64,000 nucleotides of DNA, taken from positions 17,377,982-17,441,981 of the forward strand of contig CM053328.1 of NCBI GenBank assembly GCA_028583605.1, in the 5' to 3' direction. The notes under the pieces were generated by a model. It worked only from the letters and a program-made list of their open reading frames with translations. It did not search any database and was not told the origin of the DNA. Below, one piece after another: positions 22,073 to 34,079 of the stretch. A program made the translations under genes and the position numbers. Origin of the DNA: Dastarcus helophoroides. Lineage: Eukaryota > Arthropoda > Insecta > Coleoptera > Bothrideridae. Position 1 is the first letter of the stretch, and each line of letters starts with the position of its first letter.

Positions 22073-22879
22073 TATAAAGGGGGTCCAGTCAGTCAGTTAG
22101 TGTAGTTAATTAGTTAGTAGTTAGAAGTCAATAAGTGAGTTAATTATTCAGTTGTGGTTTTCCGAGTTTAGTTTAAAAATAAAGTGGGTATTATTCAATA
22201 AGTGTTAATAATCCTTCAAACCGATAACCGATTATTTAAAAACAGCTACCTACGTTTTTCATACTAATTAAGCCACAGAAAGAGTACATTTTCTAAAAAA
22301 TCTAAATTTTCCAAGAAACTATCGAGTTTAGCTATAGGAAAAGCTTAAGAAAATCAATGTATCTTCTGTTGATACTTTCTGTGTTGTACTCAAATATAGG
22401 AGGTTTTATTTTAAAAAAAATGAGTTTTCGTCGTTTGAAATTAGAAAAATTAAAAATTAATTTTGAACACCCTGTATAATAATGTGTGTTTGGATAGCCT
22501 AACAATTTGACTAATTACATGTGAAAAAATAGATTTACCCTTGCAAGCCTGAAAAGTAATAAATTTTTTCTGAAAGGTGAAAACATTTTATTTTATAATA
22601 TAAACAATGTCTTGAAAAATATAGATTTAGGTATAGGGAAAACTAAACGACACCTACTAAAATGATGAGGAGAATTCGAAAAAAGCATAAAATATAGATT
22701 GTAATATAAAAAAAAATATCTATCTATCTATTTGCCCAGAAAAAACTGAACATCCTGTATAATCAAAACTTTTTAAATTGAAAAGCTAATGCAGTTTGGC
22801 AACGTTGCAAAAACGCAGAAGGATGGCTCTTTCCTTAAAGGAGATATCGGACCTCTGCGTAGTAGTGGGACACACTGTA

Positions 22880-23022
22880 TGTGCTAAAAAAGGCGTTAAT
22901 GCATGTATACTGTAATATTGAAATTAACGAAGTTGTAGTATTTCAGAAACGTTTATCGCGGTGTTTTTGCCATATTCGATTTATTTATTTATTTTTTGAA
23001 CTGAAAACTTCTGTAGGCACGT
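22880..23022. other. Short spacer, nothing recognised
   Basis: AT-rich sequence lies between two repeat elements, with a short TTTA run near 22980. Confidence 0.4.
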
Positions 23023-23196
23023 GAGCGATTTTGGATAGAGGGTAAACTTCTGGTTTAGCGATACCATCGCGTGACCATCACGCATTACCATCACGCATTA
23101 CCACACCCTAATGTTTAACAATAGAGCAGATTATTAACGAAATTGGCGTAATGGTAACGCGAAACGATAAGTTTACCCCCTATAAAATATCGCTTA
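23023..23196. mobile_element. Small inverted-repeat MITE with internal 13-bp repeat
   Basis: The segment GATAGAGGGTAAACTTCTGG at left is mirrored by GATAAGTTTACCCCCTATA at right; GAGCGATTTT and AAATATCGCTTA extend the pairing. Inside are two perfect copies of CCATCACGCATTA (23075-23100). Confidence 0.55.
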
Positions 23197-23801
23197 ACAT
23201 GACTAAGAAGTTTACATTTAAAAAATGTGTGGGCCGCAACTGGTTTTGCACCTGTGACATCTCAAGCCTGTGAAGCCTGCCAACCAACCAATCCACACTA
23301 GCCTTGATAAGTCCGCTTATAATTTGCTTTACACATAAATATATGCCTAATTTGAGTTAAAATGCCCATTGTGCATTGTTTAAATTATGTTTTAGTTTGA
23401 TTATTATTTTAATTGTTTAATTGCAAAATCACCATACAGAATATAATGTTTATATCCCACGAGAAGGAAGTTCGAGAATATACTATTTTCTATTTTATAA
23501 CCAAATATTTGTTAGTATTCAAAATAAAATGTCAAATTTAAAATGTGGTACTCTAGTCTTCCAAACATAATAGATGATAATGCTAATAAGATGTTGAATA
23601 TTACGTACAATAAATAAAAAGAGTGTAAAGTTTATCTGTAAGTGATTTCATTACCAATATAAAATATTTCCAATATTCTGACTTTGTTACTATGTAGTGT
23701 GGGTTCGAACTACACTACATAGACACTAATATTTTCTAGTTTTAAGTTTTCACTTCTGTCGGCAGCCTTCAAGACTCCCTAATTTCTATTTCTTAACTAT
23801 A
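23197..23801. other. AT-rich stretch, no feature recognised
   Basis: There is no convincing frame or repeat. A small palindromic string GTAGTGTGGGTTCGAACTAC is at 23694-23713. Confidence 0.35.
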
Positions 23802-25599
23802 CCGTGTGTCCCACCGGGAATCGCCGCGATCGATATCTGATAAAGTACTCATCCAAAAAATTTGAAAATTTAACAACTCAGCAAAGTTGACGAGGTCAAT
23901 ATAACTAAAATATTCGCAAAGTTGTAATACTTCCGGTTATACCGGACGATGACACAAACTTCGTTATTTTAAATGAGACACCCTGTATATTTTTGCATTT
24001 TTGGATTTAGTTTAATATTTTAAGACCACTTTAAATAACAAATATTGTTCTTAAAATTTATAGTTTTTGAGATAATTGGATTTTTGTAAAAAAAATTGAC
24101 ACATGCAAGGTCTCACGAAATTCTTTGTATCTTTTTCCGGAAACTAGATATTTACTTTATATTTGGCACGTAGGTAGAACACATATTAAGCTATCTTTCA
24201 CATTTTTCATAGATTAAAAAACATTAATCTGAGTGGTGATTTCACGACTGTACATTTTGGTAAATTCAAACAGCGATAACTTTGTTATCTCAAATAGAAT
24301 ACCCTATATTTTTTTGACCTATCTAATGCAGATTTAAATTATCTTTCAACTGATATAGGCATTGCGGCAGTTTCTTTTACAACTTTTGAAATAATTGCAA
24401 TTTTAACTTTTTTTTTTTCATGGCCATTGAATCCTGATTGAGTATCATACCAGTGACATAATAAGTAGAAACAAATGAAATGTACTTAAAAACAGAAATA
24501 ATCGATATCGACATTTAAATTATGAAACAACCAGTAAAATTATTTATAGTAGTTCATAGTGTGTGATGAAGCTAAAATTAAAACATGGCTAGTGGACATA
24601 TTCGGAAAATCTATTTCAACACTTTTACTATCAACAACAGATTTCCTTTTATCTGATTTCTCTTTGATGGAGTCGACATTTGTGAGATTTTCTACCATTC
24701 ACTTTACTGCATTTCATGGGGGCTATTGGATATCGAACAAATTTATCACTGTTTTACACTCTATTACATCGTCAGAAAATAATAAACAATTTAAATAATC
24801 CTTATTACTAAAAAAGATGGTTAGACATGTTTTCATTTTAGCTTCACCACACATTATAAAATAAATTATAACTAATTTGACAGTATAATTGTCGACAAAG
24901 ATTATTCTTACTCATAATGTCACTGATATGCGACACGATAAGAGTTCATTGAAAATGAAAATTGAAAGTGAAATGGCAAAAAAAAGTAAAAAATTGCAAT
25001 TATTTCTAAAAGCTGTAAGAGCAACTCTTAAAAAGTTTATATTAGGTGAAAAATAACCAAAATCCACATAAGATAGGCTAAAAAAATATAGGGTGTTCCA
25101 TTTGAGATAACAAAGTTATCACTGTTTCAATTTACCAAAATATGCAGACCTGAATTCAACACTCGGTATAATGTTTTTTTTTTGGAACTTATGAAAGTTG
25201 TGCAAGATAGCCTCATATGTGTTCTACTCATATACTAAATATGCAATAAATATCTAGTTTCTGGAAAAAGATACAAAGAATTTCGTGAAACCTTCAATCT
25301 GTCAAATTTTTCATAAAAATCCAATTATCTCAAAAACTATAAATTTTAGCAACAATATTAGCCATTTAAAGTGGCCTTAAAGTTATAAGTTAAATCGAAA
25401 AATGCAAAAATATGTAGGGTGCCTTATTTAAAATAACGAAGTTGGTGTCAACTTCCGGTATAACCGGAAATACTACAACTTTGCGAATATTTTAGTTGTG
25501 TTGGTCCTATCGTCTTTGCTAAGTTTTTAAATTTTTGAAATGTTTTAGATGAGTACTTTGCCAGATATCGATCGCAGCGATTCCAGGTGAGATACACTG
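23802..25599. mobile_element. 1.8-kb fold-back element (TA-flanked)
   Basis: The ends are CCGTGTGTCCCACCGGGAAT at left and, inward from the right, CAGTGTATCTCACCTGGAAT, each next to TA. Arms of about 750 bp pair nearly throughout, including GCGATCGATATCTG / CAGATATCGATCGC, TTCCGGTTATACCGG / TTCCGGTATAACCGG and, close to the loop, TGATGAAGCTAAAATTAAAA (24564) with its mirror at about 24825-24848. The loop (about 24600-24810) holds a 79-codon open frame without family resemblance. The element probably uses a transposase supplied elsewhere. Confidence 0.7.
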
Positions 25600-27827
25600 T
25601 ATGTGGAAAAATTATTAACCCAAGTTGTTGGTACACAAAAAATTGATTAATTTCGTGTCAGATTTGCGACTAAGGAGGCGTAGTCATTAAACTATCTTCT
25701 CAAAAGATATATAAAATGAATAGAAATTAATTTTAATACTTACTGATTTCTCTACGTGCATAAAAAAATAATATACAAAATTACCATTTAACTGCGATCG
25801 GGCTAAAAACGATTCATAAATATTGACGACTGCAGAGACCACAAAATTATATTGAGAGGTTTCATCAATATCAATGACGTAATAACCTGTATAATTTCGC
25901 AGAGAAACCGCATACAACTCGGACACTTATTACCACTCAAAGGCAATACTCCAAATTGCCCCGAAGGGTCTAATTTCCTTTAGATTCTAGCGTCAAACGT
26001 CCCGTTGGATAACAGCTTATTGAAATCATCGATTCAAAAGAGAAATTCGGCAAAAGGGGCACAATTGGCGCGGATTGTTTTAAAGGAAATCGACTCGAAA
26101 CACGTAAAGTTATGATGTAGCTTTCGGCAAAGTTTACAAATACCCCGAAAAGGGAAACGTATTAGGGACGATAAAAATTCTGCCGTTCGAATATAAAAAG
26201 CAACTGAAAGTAAGCTAAAAACGGTTATTGCATGGGGGAGTTTTATCCTCTGACAATATTCTGTTCGTTAATGTTTAACACATTTCATTATTAATTACAA
26301 TTGTTTAAGCCAATAGTTCCATCACGAACCTGGTTCATAAAATCGATATTCTTCAACTATTTTTTAAAACAAATATTCTTGATTTATCTTCAAAGTGATA
26401 TTTTTGATAAATCTATTTTTGTCCAATTCTCGAACCTTTAGGATTGGTGTTAATACTGTAATTTTCCTTAAATTGCCATCCACATACTCTAGAATTTTCT
26501 TTTGCTTTTCCATTTGCTCAGAAGTTTACTTTGAATTTTTTATTGTTTTCAAAATTTTAATTTTTTTATAATTCCTAGATAATTTTAGATTATTTATCAA
26601 ATTTTGGATACTTTTTCGAATTTTAAATTTTTCCGTTTGTCGATGCAGGAATTTTTTTTTGAATTTTCCTAATGTTCCCATTTTCATTCATTTCATTCTG
26701 TAAAATATGGAGATCAGTTCAAGAAATATCAAAACAAAATCTCTTTTTTTTCCTCAAAGGTGCTATTTTAATATCATTGACATATCACGACATTGCACTC
26801 CGAGAAAAAAATCTAATTTTTAAAAAAAGTATTATTTCGAGAAAAAATGTTCGAAATGTCTAGATACTTTTTTTCTCAAAATTTTGAGTTTAAGTAAGGA
26901 ATTTCGTAATAGAACCTGGCATTATAAAAATGTATTTTCTGAAACTCCTAGTTTAAAGTCTAAAATTTTCCTCGTAATCAAAATTTTAAGTCGAATTGTT
27001 GACATAGTAAAAATAAAAAAAAATGTTTTCCCGAAATTTCGAATTTAAAGTGAAATTTTTAAAATTATTATTAAATTTGAAGAAAACAATTAAAAATTTT
27101 TAGGAACAGATCTGGGAAAAATTAAAATTTTTTAGACAGGAATCATTCTTGACGTATCACGTTTAAAAGTGAAATGTTATGTTTAGGGTTGAATTAAAAA
27201 AAATATAAATATGTATATTTTCCCGGAATTTCGAGTTTAATCCAAAAAATTAGGGGTTAAAGTCTATAAATTTTGGAAAGGAAATAAATATTGAAAGTGT
27301 AAATTATTTCGAAGTGAAAAATTTTTTTAAAGAGAAATTTTCGAAATTATTGTCGGAATTTCAAGAAAAAACTTTTAAATTTTAATGCAAGGAAAGAATT
27401 ATCTTTCATATTTTTGACTTCTTTTACTTTGACTTTACACTATAAATTTCGACTTTATACTCGAAATTTAAACTTGGGTTTCATAGATTCTTCCTTAAAA
27501 ATATCGCGTAAAAATCGAAATAAAATAAATTTTTGGTAATAATTAACTCTCTTCGAATATTCTAGTTTACCAATACTATTTTAAACAAAATCAAAATTTG
27601 GAGTCTACGTTTAACTTTGGTGATTTTAATAGAAAAAAACATCGGAAACTGTAAAGAAAAAAATTCTTCTTAAAGGGGCAATTTTTAAAAAAGGAGCTTC
27701 AAAATTCTTTAAATTTCGAAGTTGAAAGTTTCAAGTAAAAACTGGAAACCAATGTTTAGAATTTTCGTAGTTCCAATTCTCGAAATTTTGGCTTTAGGAT
27801 TAAGATTTCCAGTTTAAAGTCTATTTC
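25600..27827. other. Mixed unique and cryptically repetitive sequence
   Basis: The part at about 25970-26260 is unusually GC-rich for this window and free of repeats, a candidate regulatory patch. From 26540 to 27800 the sequence is the AAATTTCG-type tract. The minus-strand frame at 25687-25926 ends near a good GTAAGTATT donor, but its protein matches nothing known and I do not call it a gene. Confidence 0.35.
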
Positions 27828-28644
27828 CTAAGGGCAACATTCTTGTGGTATACAGACAAACGGAGACAGTAAATTCCTGTGCGGTCCAACTTGGCACCAA
27901 TGAGGACTTCTGTTTATGGAGACTTTTTACTATAGAACTTTCAAACTAGGGAACTTATTACTGAACTTACCCTTATTTAAAAAGACTGGATTATATGCAC
28001 AAAAAAAAGTGCAAAATATGCGCGGCACATGCCCTAAAACGCATTCAAAATATGCATTATAAAATACATCATGTGCATTATAAAATTGATTATATGGTAT
28101 ATGCATTATAACAAGTAAAACAAATCAATAGTAAATTATAATATCGCCTCCTAATGACACACTCCCCGTAATTTCCAGCAAGTGATTACTTTTTATACCT
28201 GAATCTCATTTAGAAACTCCAAACTTGAAAAGAATGTAGCCGGATAACAATAAGAAATCCACCTTGATCAATCTTTACTCCAGAGTTTACCTTCTAAATA
28301 AAATTGATACACAATAAATATGAGCTTGAACTTGTTGAGAAAAAATTGGACGATAAGTATTAATGTGTTACCTTTAAATACGTATACTAGTCAATGCATT
28401 CAAAAACCGATTTCCCATGCCTAGCTGGCTACAGCCATTTGGTTTTGGATTAAAGAAAGCCTCAAATGTGCAAAATAAAATAATCCATATATGCTCATAT
28501 GGACCTTATATGTATTTTGCATATAATTCAGTCTCTACTTATTTAAAAAGGCAGTTCATCGTCATATATCTTCCTTTCCGCATTCTACTCGCAGTGCTCT
28601 CAAGACATAACCGGGTTACTTTTAGGAGTGGATTGTACTTTTAA
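27828..28644 (+). mobile_element. Jockey-type LINE 3' fragment, interrupted by a MITE
   Basis: The segments 27828-27982 and 28538-28644 match the 3' end of the LINEs at 45450-46118 and 54604-57350 in the opposite orientation: ACAGACAAACGGAGACAGTA, the TTAAAAAGGCAGTTCATC stretch, and the terminal GAGTGGATTGTAC. It is severely 5'-truncated and decayed, so it has no coding value. Confidence 0.75.
27983..28534. mobile_element. 552-bp MITE with 17-bp terminal repeats, inside LINE
   Basis: AGACTGGATTATATGCA at 27983-27999 is mirrored by TGCATATAATTCAGTCT at 28518-28534 with one mismatch. CTTATTTAAAAAG occurs at 27972-27984 and again at 28538-28550, marking a target duplication; the uninterrupted LINE has this sequence once. 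The subterminal part repeats TATGCATTATAA several times, a hAT-like feature. The 75-codon frame spanning its right end is spurious. Confidence 0.75.
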
Positions 28645-31419
28645 AAAATGTAGAAATTAAATTTAAAAAAAACCAAAATTCTTTCCGAAATTATTAAACA
28701 ACAATTTGATTTAAATTTGCGAAATTAAAGAAGTTCGTGAACATTGGAGTCCAAAATTGACATTTAGAGGAAAATGTCAATTTTTTTTTGAGTTTTAAAT
28801 TGAAATTAAGAAAGTTGATAACCTTTGAGATTCCGAATTTTGAGTTGAAAGTTGATATTTAGAAAAAAAATCTGCTACGAGCGGGTCGGGCTAGCAAAAT
28901 CAGGGTTCCGCACCAATTACTACAGTGAACAGTCAACAGACCAAATTAAATCACTTTTACTTATGTATGAGTTATAAATCTTATCCATCTTGTGTGATAA
29001 CTAAAAAATAAAGAAATTGTCTATTTTCAAATGCGCAACATTTATCAAACTGGTGACTGTGTTGATATTGTCTCACATAAAAACTCTTCATTCGTAACGA
29101 GTTAATGATTAACACGAGCTTGCCTTGGATGGCGCTAAAATGTTCGGTTTCAATCTCAATAACTGTGTTGCGTGTAATAAAAAAATCTGTGCTAACTCGG
29201 AAAATATTCATCTAAATGAAATAATGTAAAGAACAAATTTCATCTGCATTGTATGCTTCGGCTAACTAAAGTTTTTTGTTTAAAAATAATTAATACAATA
29301 TAGATCGAAAAGCTTTGGAAGGCAACTACTTATTTTAAAAAAAATTATTAACACTGTTACAATATTAAAAATCTATGACCTAATAAGTACTAACCAAATT
29401 AAATTCTAAATTTATCTTTAGAAACTTGGGAGATCATGCAAATTTTGAACTGCATCTTTAAGACTACTGGATAAAAATTATAAAAGTAATACTTTAGGAC
29501 CCTTAGAGGTAGCTTTTTAAGTGATATCTCACACAATACCAAATATTAAGTAAAACTTGATCTTTCGGTAACCAAACTTTTTCTTCATCTTAAATATCAG
29601 AATTTTTGGTTTGTTTCTGCTATAAGTGTTTAAAAAAAATATTAGTTTCATGAATTCATTGGGGTAGGTTTTCCCTACTACAATAGAACTTTTGCTTATG
29701 GTGCATCCCCAGAATTAACTGGTAAAATCCCTACTTTTAAATAATTCCAGAACCTCTTATATGGAAGTTTCCACTATTGTTCTTGACCTGATGAAAACGT
29801 TTCCTGCTAGAGCTTGACATTTACATAATGTGTATTGGGGAGTTATTTCTTTCTCCTTTTCCTCCTCACACTTTCTACAGCTTTTATGTCAACTCTTGGT
29901 GCGCAGTAACTGTGGAGCGTCTGTCATTGACATCCATCCATGAGTCCTGTCATTGACTGAATATGTATTATTTAGTTAGCGGTCAACGGTCTTGTGTTCT
30001 TTCCTTTTGCCTTGCAAGCAAATAGACATGAAAGTTTTAGTTCTACTAGAAGAAATTCTGCTCTCCTCTTGGCTAGATTAAAAGATGTGAGTTTTTGTTT
30101 CCTTTATTTTCCGGATGAACCTCAACTAGAGTTGTCATCTTTATCTAGGATAATTCCTGGACAAGAAAGACTTTAAGTTCGATGGCTAAATAGAAGCTGC
30201 TCTAGGTGCCAATGTAAACTTGATGACTAAAATAAGCGTCTCACTTTAGGCGTGAAAATAAGTTGTTCTTGATCGCATTATTTATTTAGAGGTTAAAAAA
30301 CCTCCCACTTTTAAATTAAAACTTATCAGAAGTGCAAATGTATTAATTTCATGTTGCAAAAAAGTTTTCCACTTTGGAAATACAAATTGTTGTTGTTGAG
30401 TAAGAATCAATATCTAAAAAACTACATCTTCAAATTATCAAAATTGTCCTATGTAAAATTTCTGGACATTTTCACATTCAACCTAGAATCTGAACACATA
30501 CATACATATAGTTTTTTAGGACAATTCAGGCAAGTTCTGCATAGCCTCAACCCATCGAAGAGTAACTGTATTGCTTCGTACTAATTCACAATCCTTAACC
30601 GCTATGAAGATAATTTTGAAGGACCACAATAACTTGGGGCTGCTTGTTTCAGAATTCTCAGAGTTTGCCAAAATTAAGGGTTTTTTTATTTATTTATTTT
30701 TTTTTGATTTTTCGCTATAAATCTAAAAGAACGGTCAAGATTCATCCTGGCATTTGCCTTACCGACTCAAAACACAATTAGGAAGATTGATGTATTACAT
30801 ATTCTTGCTTTTTTCTTCTCTCTTTGCAATGTCCTTTTTACGTAATATCCTTCATATGACATGCTGTAAATCCTTGTCAACGAAAATATTCAGCTCTAAC
30901 ATATACAAGCATTCAGCCGCCGTCAGTGGAACGTTTTATCATCTAAGTAATATATGGCATAAAAAACGACAAAAATAAAGAAGATATGCTTTTAAATTTG
31001 CGAGGATTGTCGCAGCGAATTTAAATTTTAATATCTACACTTTGTAACGTGGATAATATTCTACGTTTCCAGCTTGCGTACATATTAATGGAATTCGGAC
31101 ACGACCACGTTTGAAGTCGTCACTTTTTTAAGTTTAGTTATCTCTCTAACGAGCAAATAACAGAATTCTGTATAATGAGATCGACGACAACATTTGAAAA
31201 AAAAAATAGAAAAAGCATCAGGAAGGTATTCAGGTTGTGTAATCCCTATTAAAACACACCCCGAAAAAAAAATAATAAAAAAAGAAAAAGATTCGGAATG
31301 ACTTACGACGTTTTCCTTTGAAAGTGGATTCAATAGCATACGGGCCAAACTTAAATTGTTCAGGTTGTAAAATAACATTTTCCAATTTTCACTAGTGCGC
31401 CGTGTCAAACGCACTTCAT
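28645..31419. other. AT-rich stretch, no gene recognised
   Basis: It starts with a short AAATTTCG-type tract (to about 28870). Several short open frames follow (28981-29211 minus, 30351-30584 and 30754-30978 plus, 31085-31414 minus) with no domain resemblance. The last contains a GTAAGT donor near 31301, but its phase does not fit the beat exons. Confidence 0.35.
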
Positions 31420-31690
31420 GTAATATATTGACGTAACCTTATATTCAATTCGCATATAATGCCTTTGGCGCTATCCTGTGCTTCACATAGTGGAGTTCCG
31501 ATGTGATTTATTATACATTGGAGCAGATGTATACATGCGATAAATAGCGTCGAGTTTCCTGCGACCCGTCGCGGTGCTTTTTCATAACGTTCCCCGGCGC
31601 CTTATATACACAAAGATGTGACACGCTTCTGTATTTTTTATACATATAGAAAATGTGTTTCCTTTATACGGCGTTTTAACTTATTTTCAG
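31420..31690. promoter_or_regulatory. GC-richer unique patch (possible regulatory element)
   Basis: This patch stands out from its AT-rich surroundings (for example TGCGACCCGTCGCGGTGC and TTCCCCGGCGCCTTATATAC) and carries no open frame or repeat. Patches like this inside long introns of neuronal genes are often enhancers. Here that is inference from composition only. Confidence 0.25.
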
Positions 31691-34079
31691 GGTTATTTGC
31701 TGGGGGAAAGTTATGGATTCGTTGTACTAGGTGATCTAAAATTTTTGGAATTTTACTTCAAGATCTGCAACGTTTGATTTTGCCTCATCGTTGTTTCCTG
31801 CAGCGAAACAGATCAATTAAAAAGTGGGTCTTCTTTGATGGTAGTATGGTATTCAACTATTCGAGGCCATGATACTATTATAGTATCATGATGCAAGCCG
31901 ACGCCGAAGCTAGTGTGGCGGGGCCGTAATCCAGCATGAAATTGACAGGTATATTAAGATTTGAACTATGTCAAGAAACTAATTAAACACTGAAAATGTT
32001 TGACGTTTCGTTTTGTCATATCAAAGGGTTTCTTGGGAAACAAAACAAACCATATAAAAAATAAAAAGATAAGAGCGTAACAATTCAGTCAGTAGGTCAA
32101 CCAGAAGCGAATTAAAAAAAAAATGAAACTGGAATCTAAAATACGAAAAAAACCTAGTTTAATTTCAACATTGATTCACTGATAATTAATAACATATAAT
32201 GCGTTGTCGCAGTTGGGTCGCAATAGTATGGAAAATTGTTTTCCCCGGGAGGAAAATATCATCCGGTTGACAAGAATTTATAACCTGTCACGATGTAAAC
32301 ATGTATTATTCAGGTCTGGGGCCGAAGTCGTTATCAAATCGGGAAGGGTCCAAATACGTCAATCTTTCATAAATTTTACACTATAACACTGTTGTTGGCG
32401 GCGTGGCGGCGTCAATAGTGAATCCCCATAATCATCCCAACATCAAAGGTTATTACACTTGACATATAAAATTAGACGCGATTTTCTCTTTTTTTTTAAA
32501 TTACCAGGAAACAACCCCTAATATGCGAAATTAATGTTATTTATGAGCAGAGCGGAGTATTAAAGCTGAAAATTCACCGCAACGACGAGGAATATGTCTA
32601 ATGGCAGTCGTTTATTGCAAATCATTTCGGAGCGAATTTTATTCCACTTGGCACTCATTCCTTTCTGTTTTTTATTGCTTGATAAATGAAGCTTTTTCCT
32701 ATCGAATTGTAAAGAGCGCTAAAACCCATTAGGGCTTCCTGGATGTTCAATCGACTGCACGCTTCTTAGAACTGTGCTATAAAAAATTACATTGTTTTAA
32801 CCAACTTGACTTCCACCTGCAATCTGCATTGTTGAGGCGGCGGTTTTTTTTGTCCTGCGTGAAACTGTCAACGTATCAATAATTTGATATTAATAATAGC
32901 AGCATTATTTAATAAAGAGCAAACATTTCCATTAATTATTAACGGTGAGTCAGTTCACCGATCCTAGTTTTCTTGAAAGTTTTAACGTCGAAATTGCATT
33001 AAAACTTAACGAACTTCATGATTTACGACAATTATTAAAAACGGACCACTGACGTTTCGACCCCATAGCTTGAAAGATTTTTATAAACAACGGAACATCC
33101 AGAGATAATAAAATGCTTTGTTTGAGGGAGGAAGTTTTAAACTTATGAATAATCGACTCGAAAAGTAATAAATTCACTTCCCCCAGGTTTTCGACTAACT
33201 TACAGCTTAATAAATATGAGGTACTTACTCCACAAATAAAGCGTTAACTTTCGTTTCTAGTTTTAATAACGATTGGAAAAGCTTTTTCTAATCAAAAATT
33301 GCTTTTCTTGCTCACATTTAATAATAAATCAAAGCTGAAGGTATATTAAGTGGAAACGTTTTTTACTGTGTGTAATATTTCAAGAGATATAATCAAAATG
33401 TTATTTATTTTTATTTTAATCTACTAGCGGTTTATTTCCATGCATATTTATTCTATAACACTCCCAGTTTATGATGTATGACGAAGATATAAAATATTTT
33501 TTATAACGACGACTATACATTAAAACTTTTTTGTACTGTAAGTTGACCTTTTGTTATCTAATTTTGTTTATAAAGCACAATAGCTTTTTATGATATACGG
33601 GTTATTGAGGAGGGATTCGTTCCATATTCAAAGAAGATGAAAAGAGGACAAAAGTAAAAAGTTTAATAAACATATGGTTAAATATCAATATACACATAAA
33701 CTTTCAACATGATGATATTTTTATCTATTTCAGTCGGGTTGCGTCGATCATCTGAACACTAGTTTTCCTTAGGGCTGGATTGGCTGTGGCATTTTTTAAA
33801 TTGGCCACCAAGGTCAACAAATCCGGATTCTTTCGATTCCCACCTTTGTGCGTAGCTTAAATCGTTGTTATTCTAACAACAAATTCTAATAACGATTAAA
33901 ATGAGTAAGAGTACCGTCGTGCTTAATTTGAATGTATTGGTTAATCATATAGCAAATCTATGAAATTAATTTCTTGAAATTCTAAATCTGCGGGATGAGC
34001 TGGACCATTATTTTGTAAAATTTGCTCAAGTAACTAGTATTAATAATAATACTAATGAACTAATGACTTATGACTAATT
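31691..34079. other. Non-coding stretch
   Basis: No gene was recognised. It contains a perfect 23-nt palindrome centred at 31879 and a comparatively repeat-free, mildly GC-richer part at about 32390-32960. Confidence 0.35.

Larger units (their letters stand above)
20106..22253 (+). mobile_element. Solo LTR candidate, split by a nested element
   Basis: Joining 20106-20278 with 22073-22253 gives about 350 bp starting TGTAGCGG and ending CAGCTACCTAC. It contains GATGTATAAAGGGGG (a TATA box) followed about 15 bp later by TCAGTCAGT (initiator-like), and about 100 bp further an AATAAA signal at about 22179. This order, U3 promoter then R then polyadenylation signal, is that of an LTR. No internal retroelement coding region adjoins it, hence solo. 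No clear target duplication was found, so the ends are approximate. Confidence 0.45.
18902..22879. mobile_element. Outer long inverted-repeat element (TA-flanked)
   Basis: The ends are CAGTGTGTCCCACTAGTATG at left and, reading inward from the right, CAGTGTGTCCCACTACTACG; both abut TA. Arms of about 600 bp can be followed inward: TTGCAACGTTGCCAAACT at 18972 is mirrored at about 22794-22811, and the GCTATAGGG / CCTATAGC landmarks lie near 19450 and 22330. It lacks a transposase. It has been interrupted by a solo-LTR candidate (20106-22253), which is itself interrupted. Confidence 0.65.

Noticed and set aside
25687..25926. 79-codon minus-strand frame ending near a GTAAGTATT donor
   Set aside because: No recognisable protein, no clear acceptor or ATG, and wrong context; chance donors of this quality are expected in 64 kb.
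31085..31414. 109-codon minus-strand frame with a GTAAGT donor, considered as a beat leader exon
   Set aside because: The donor phase does not match the Ig1 exon, no ATG-led leader is present, and the peptide is not hydrophobic.
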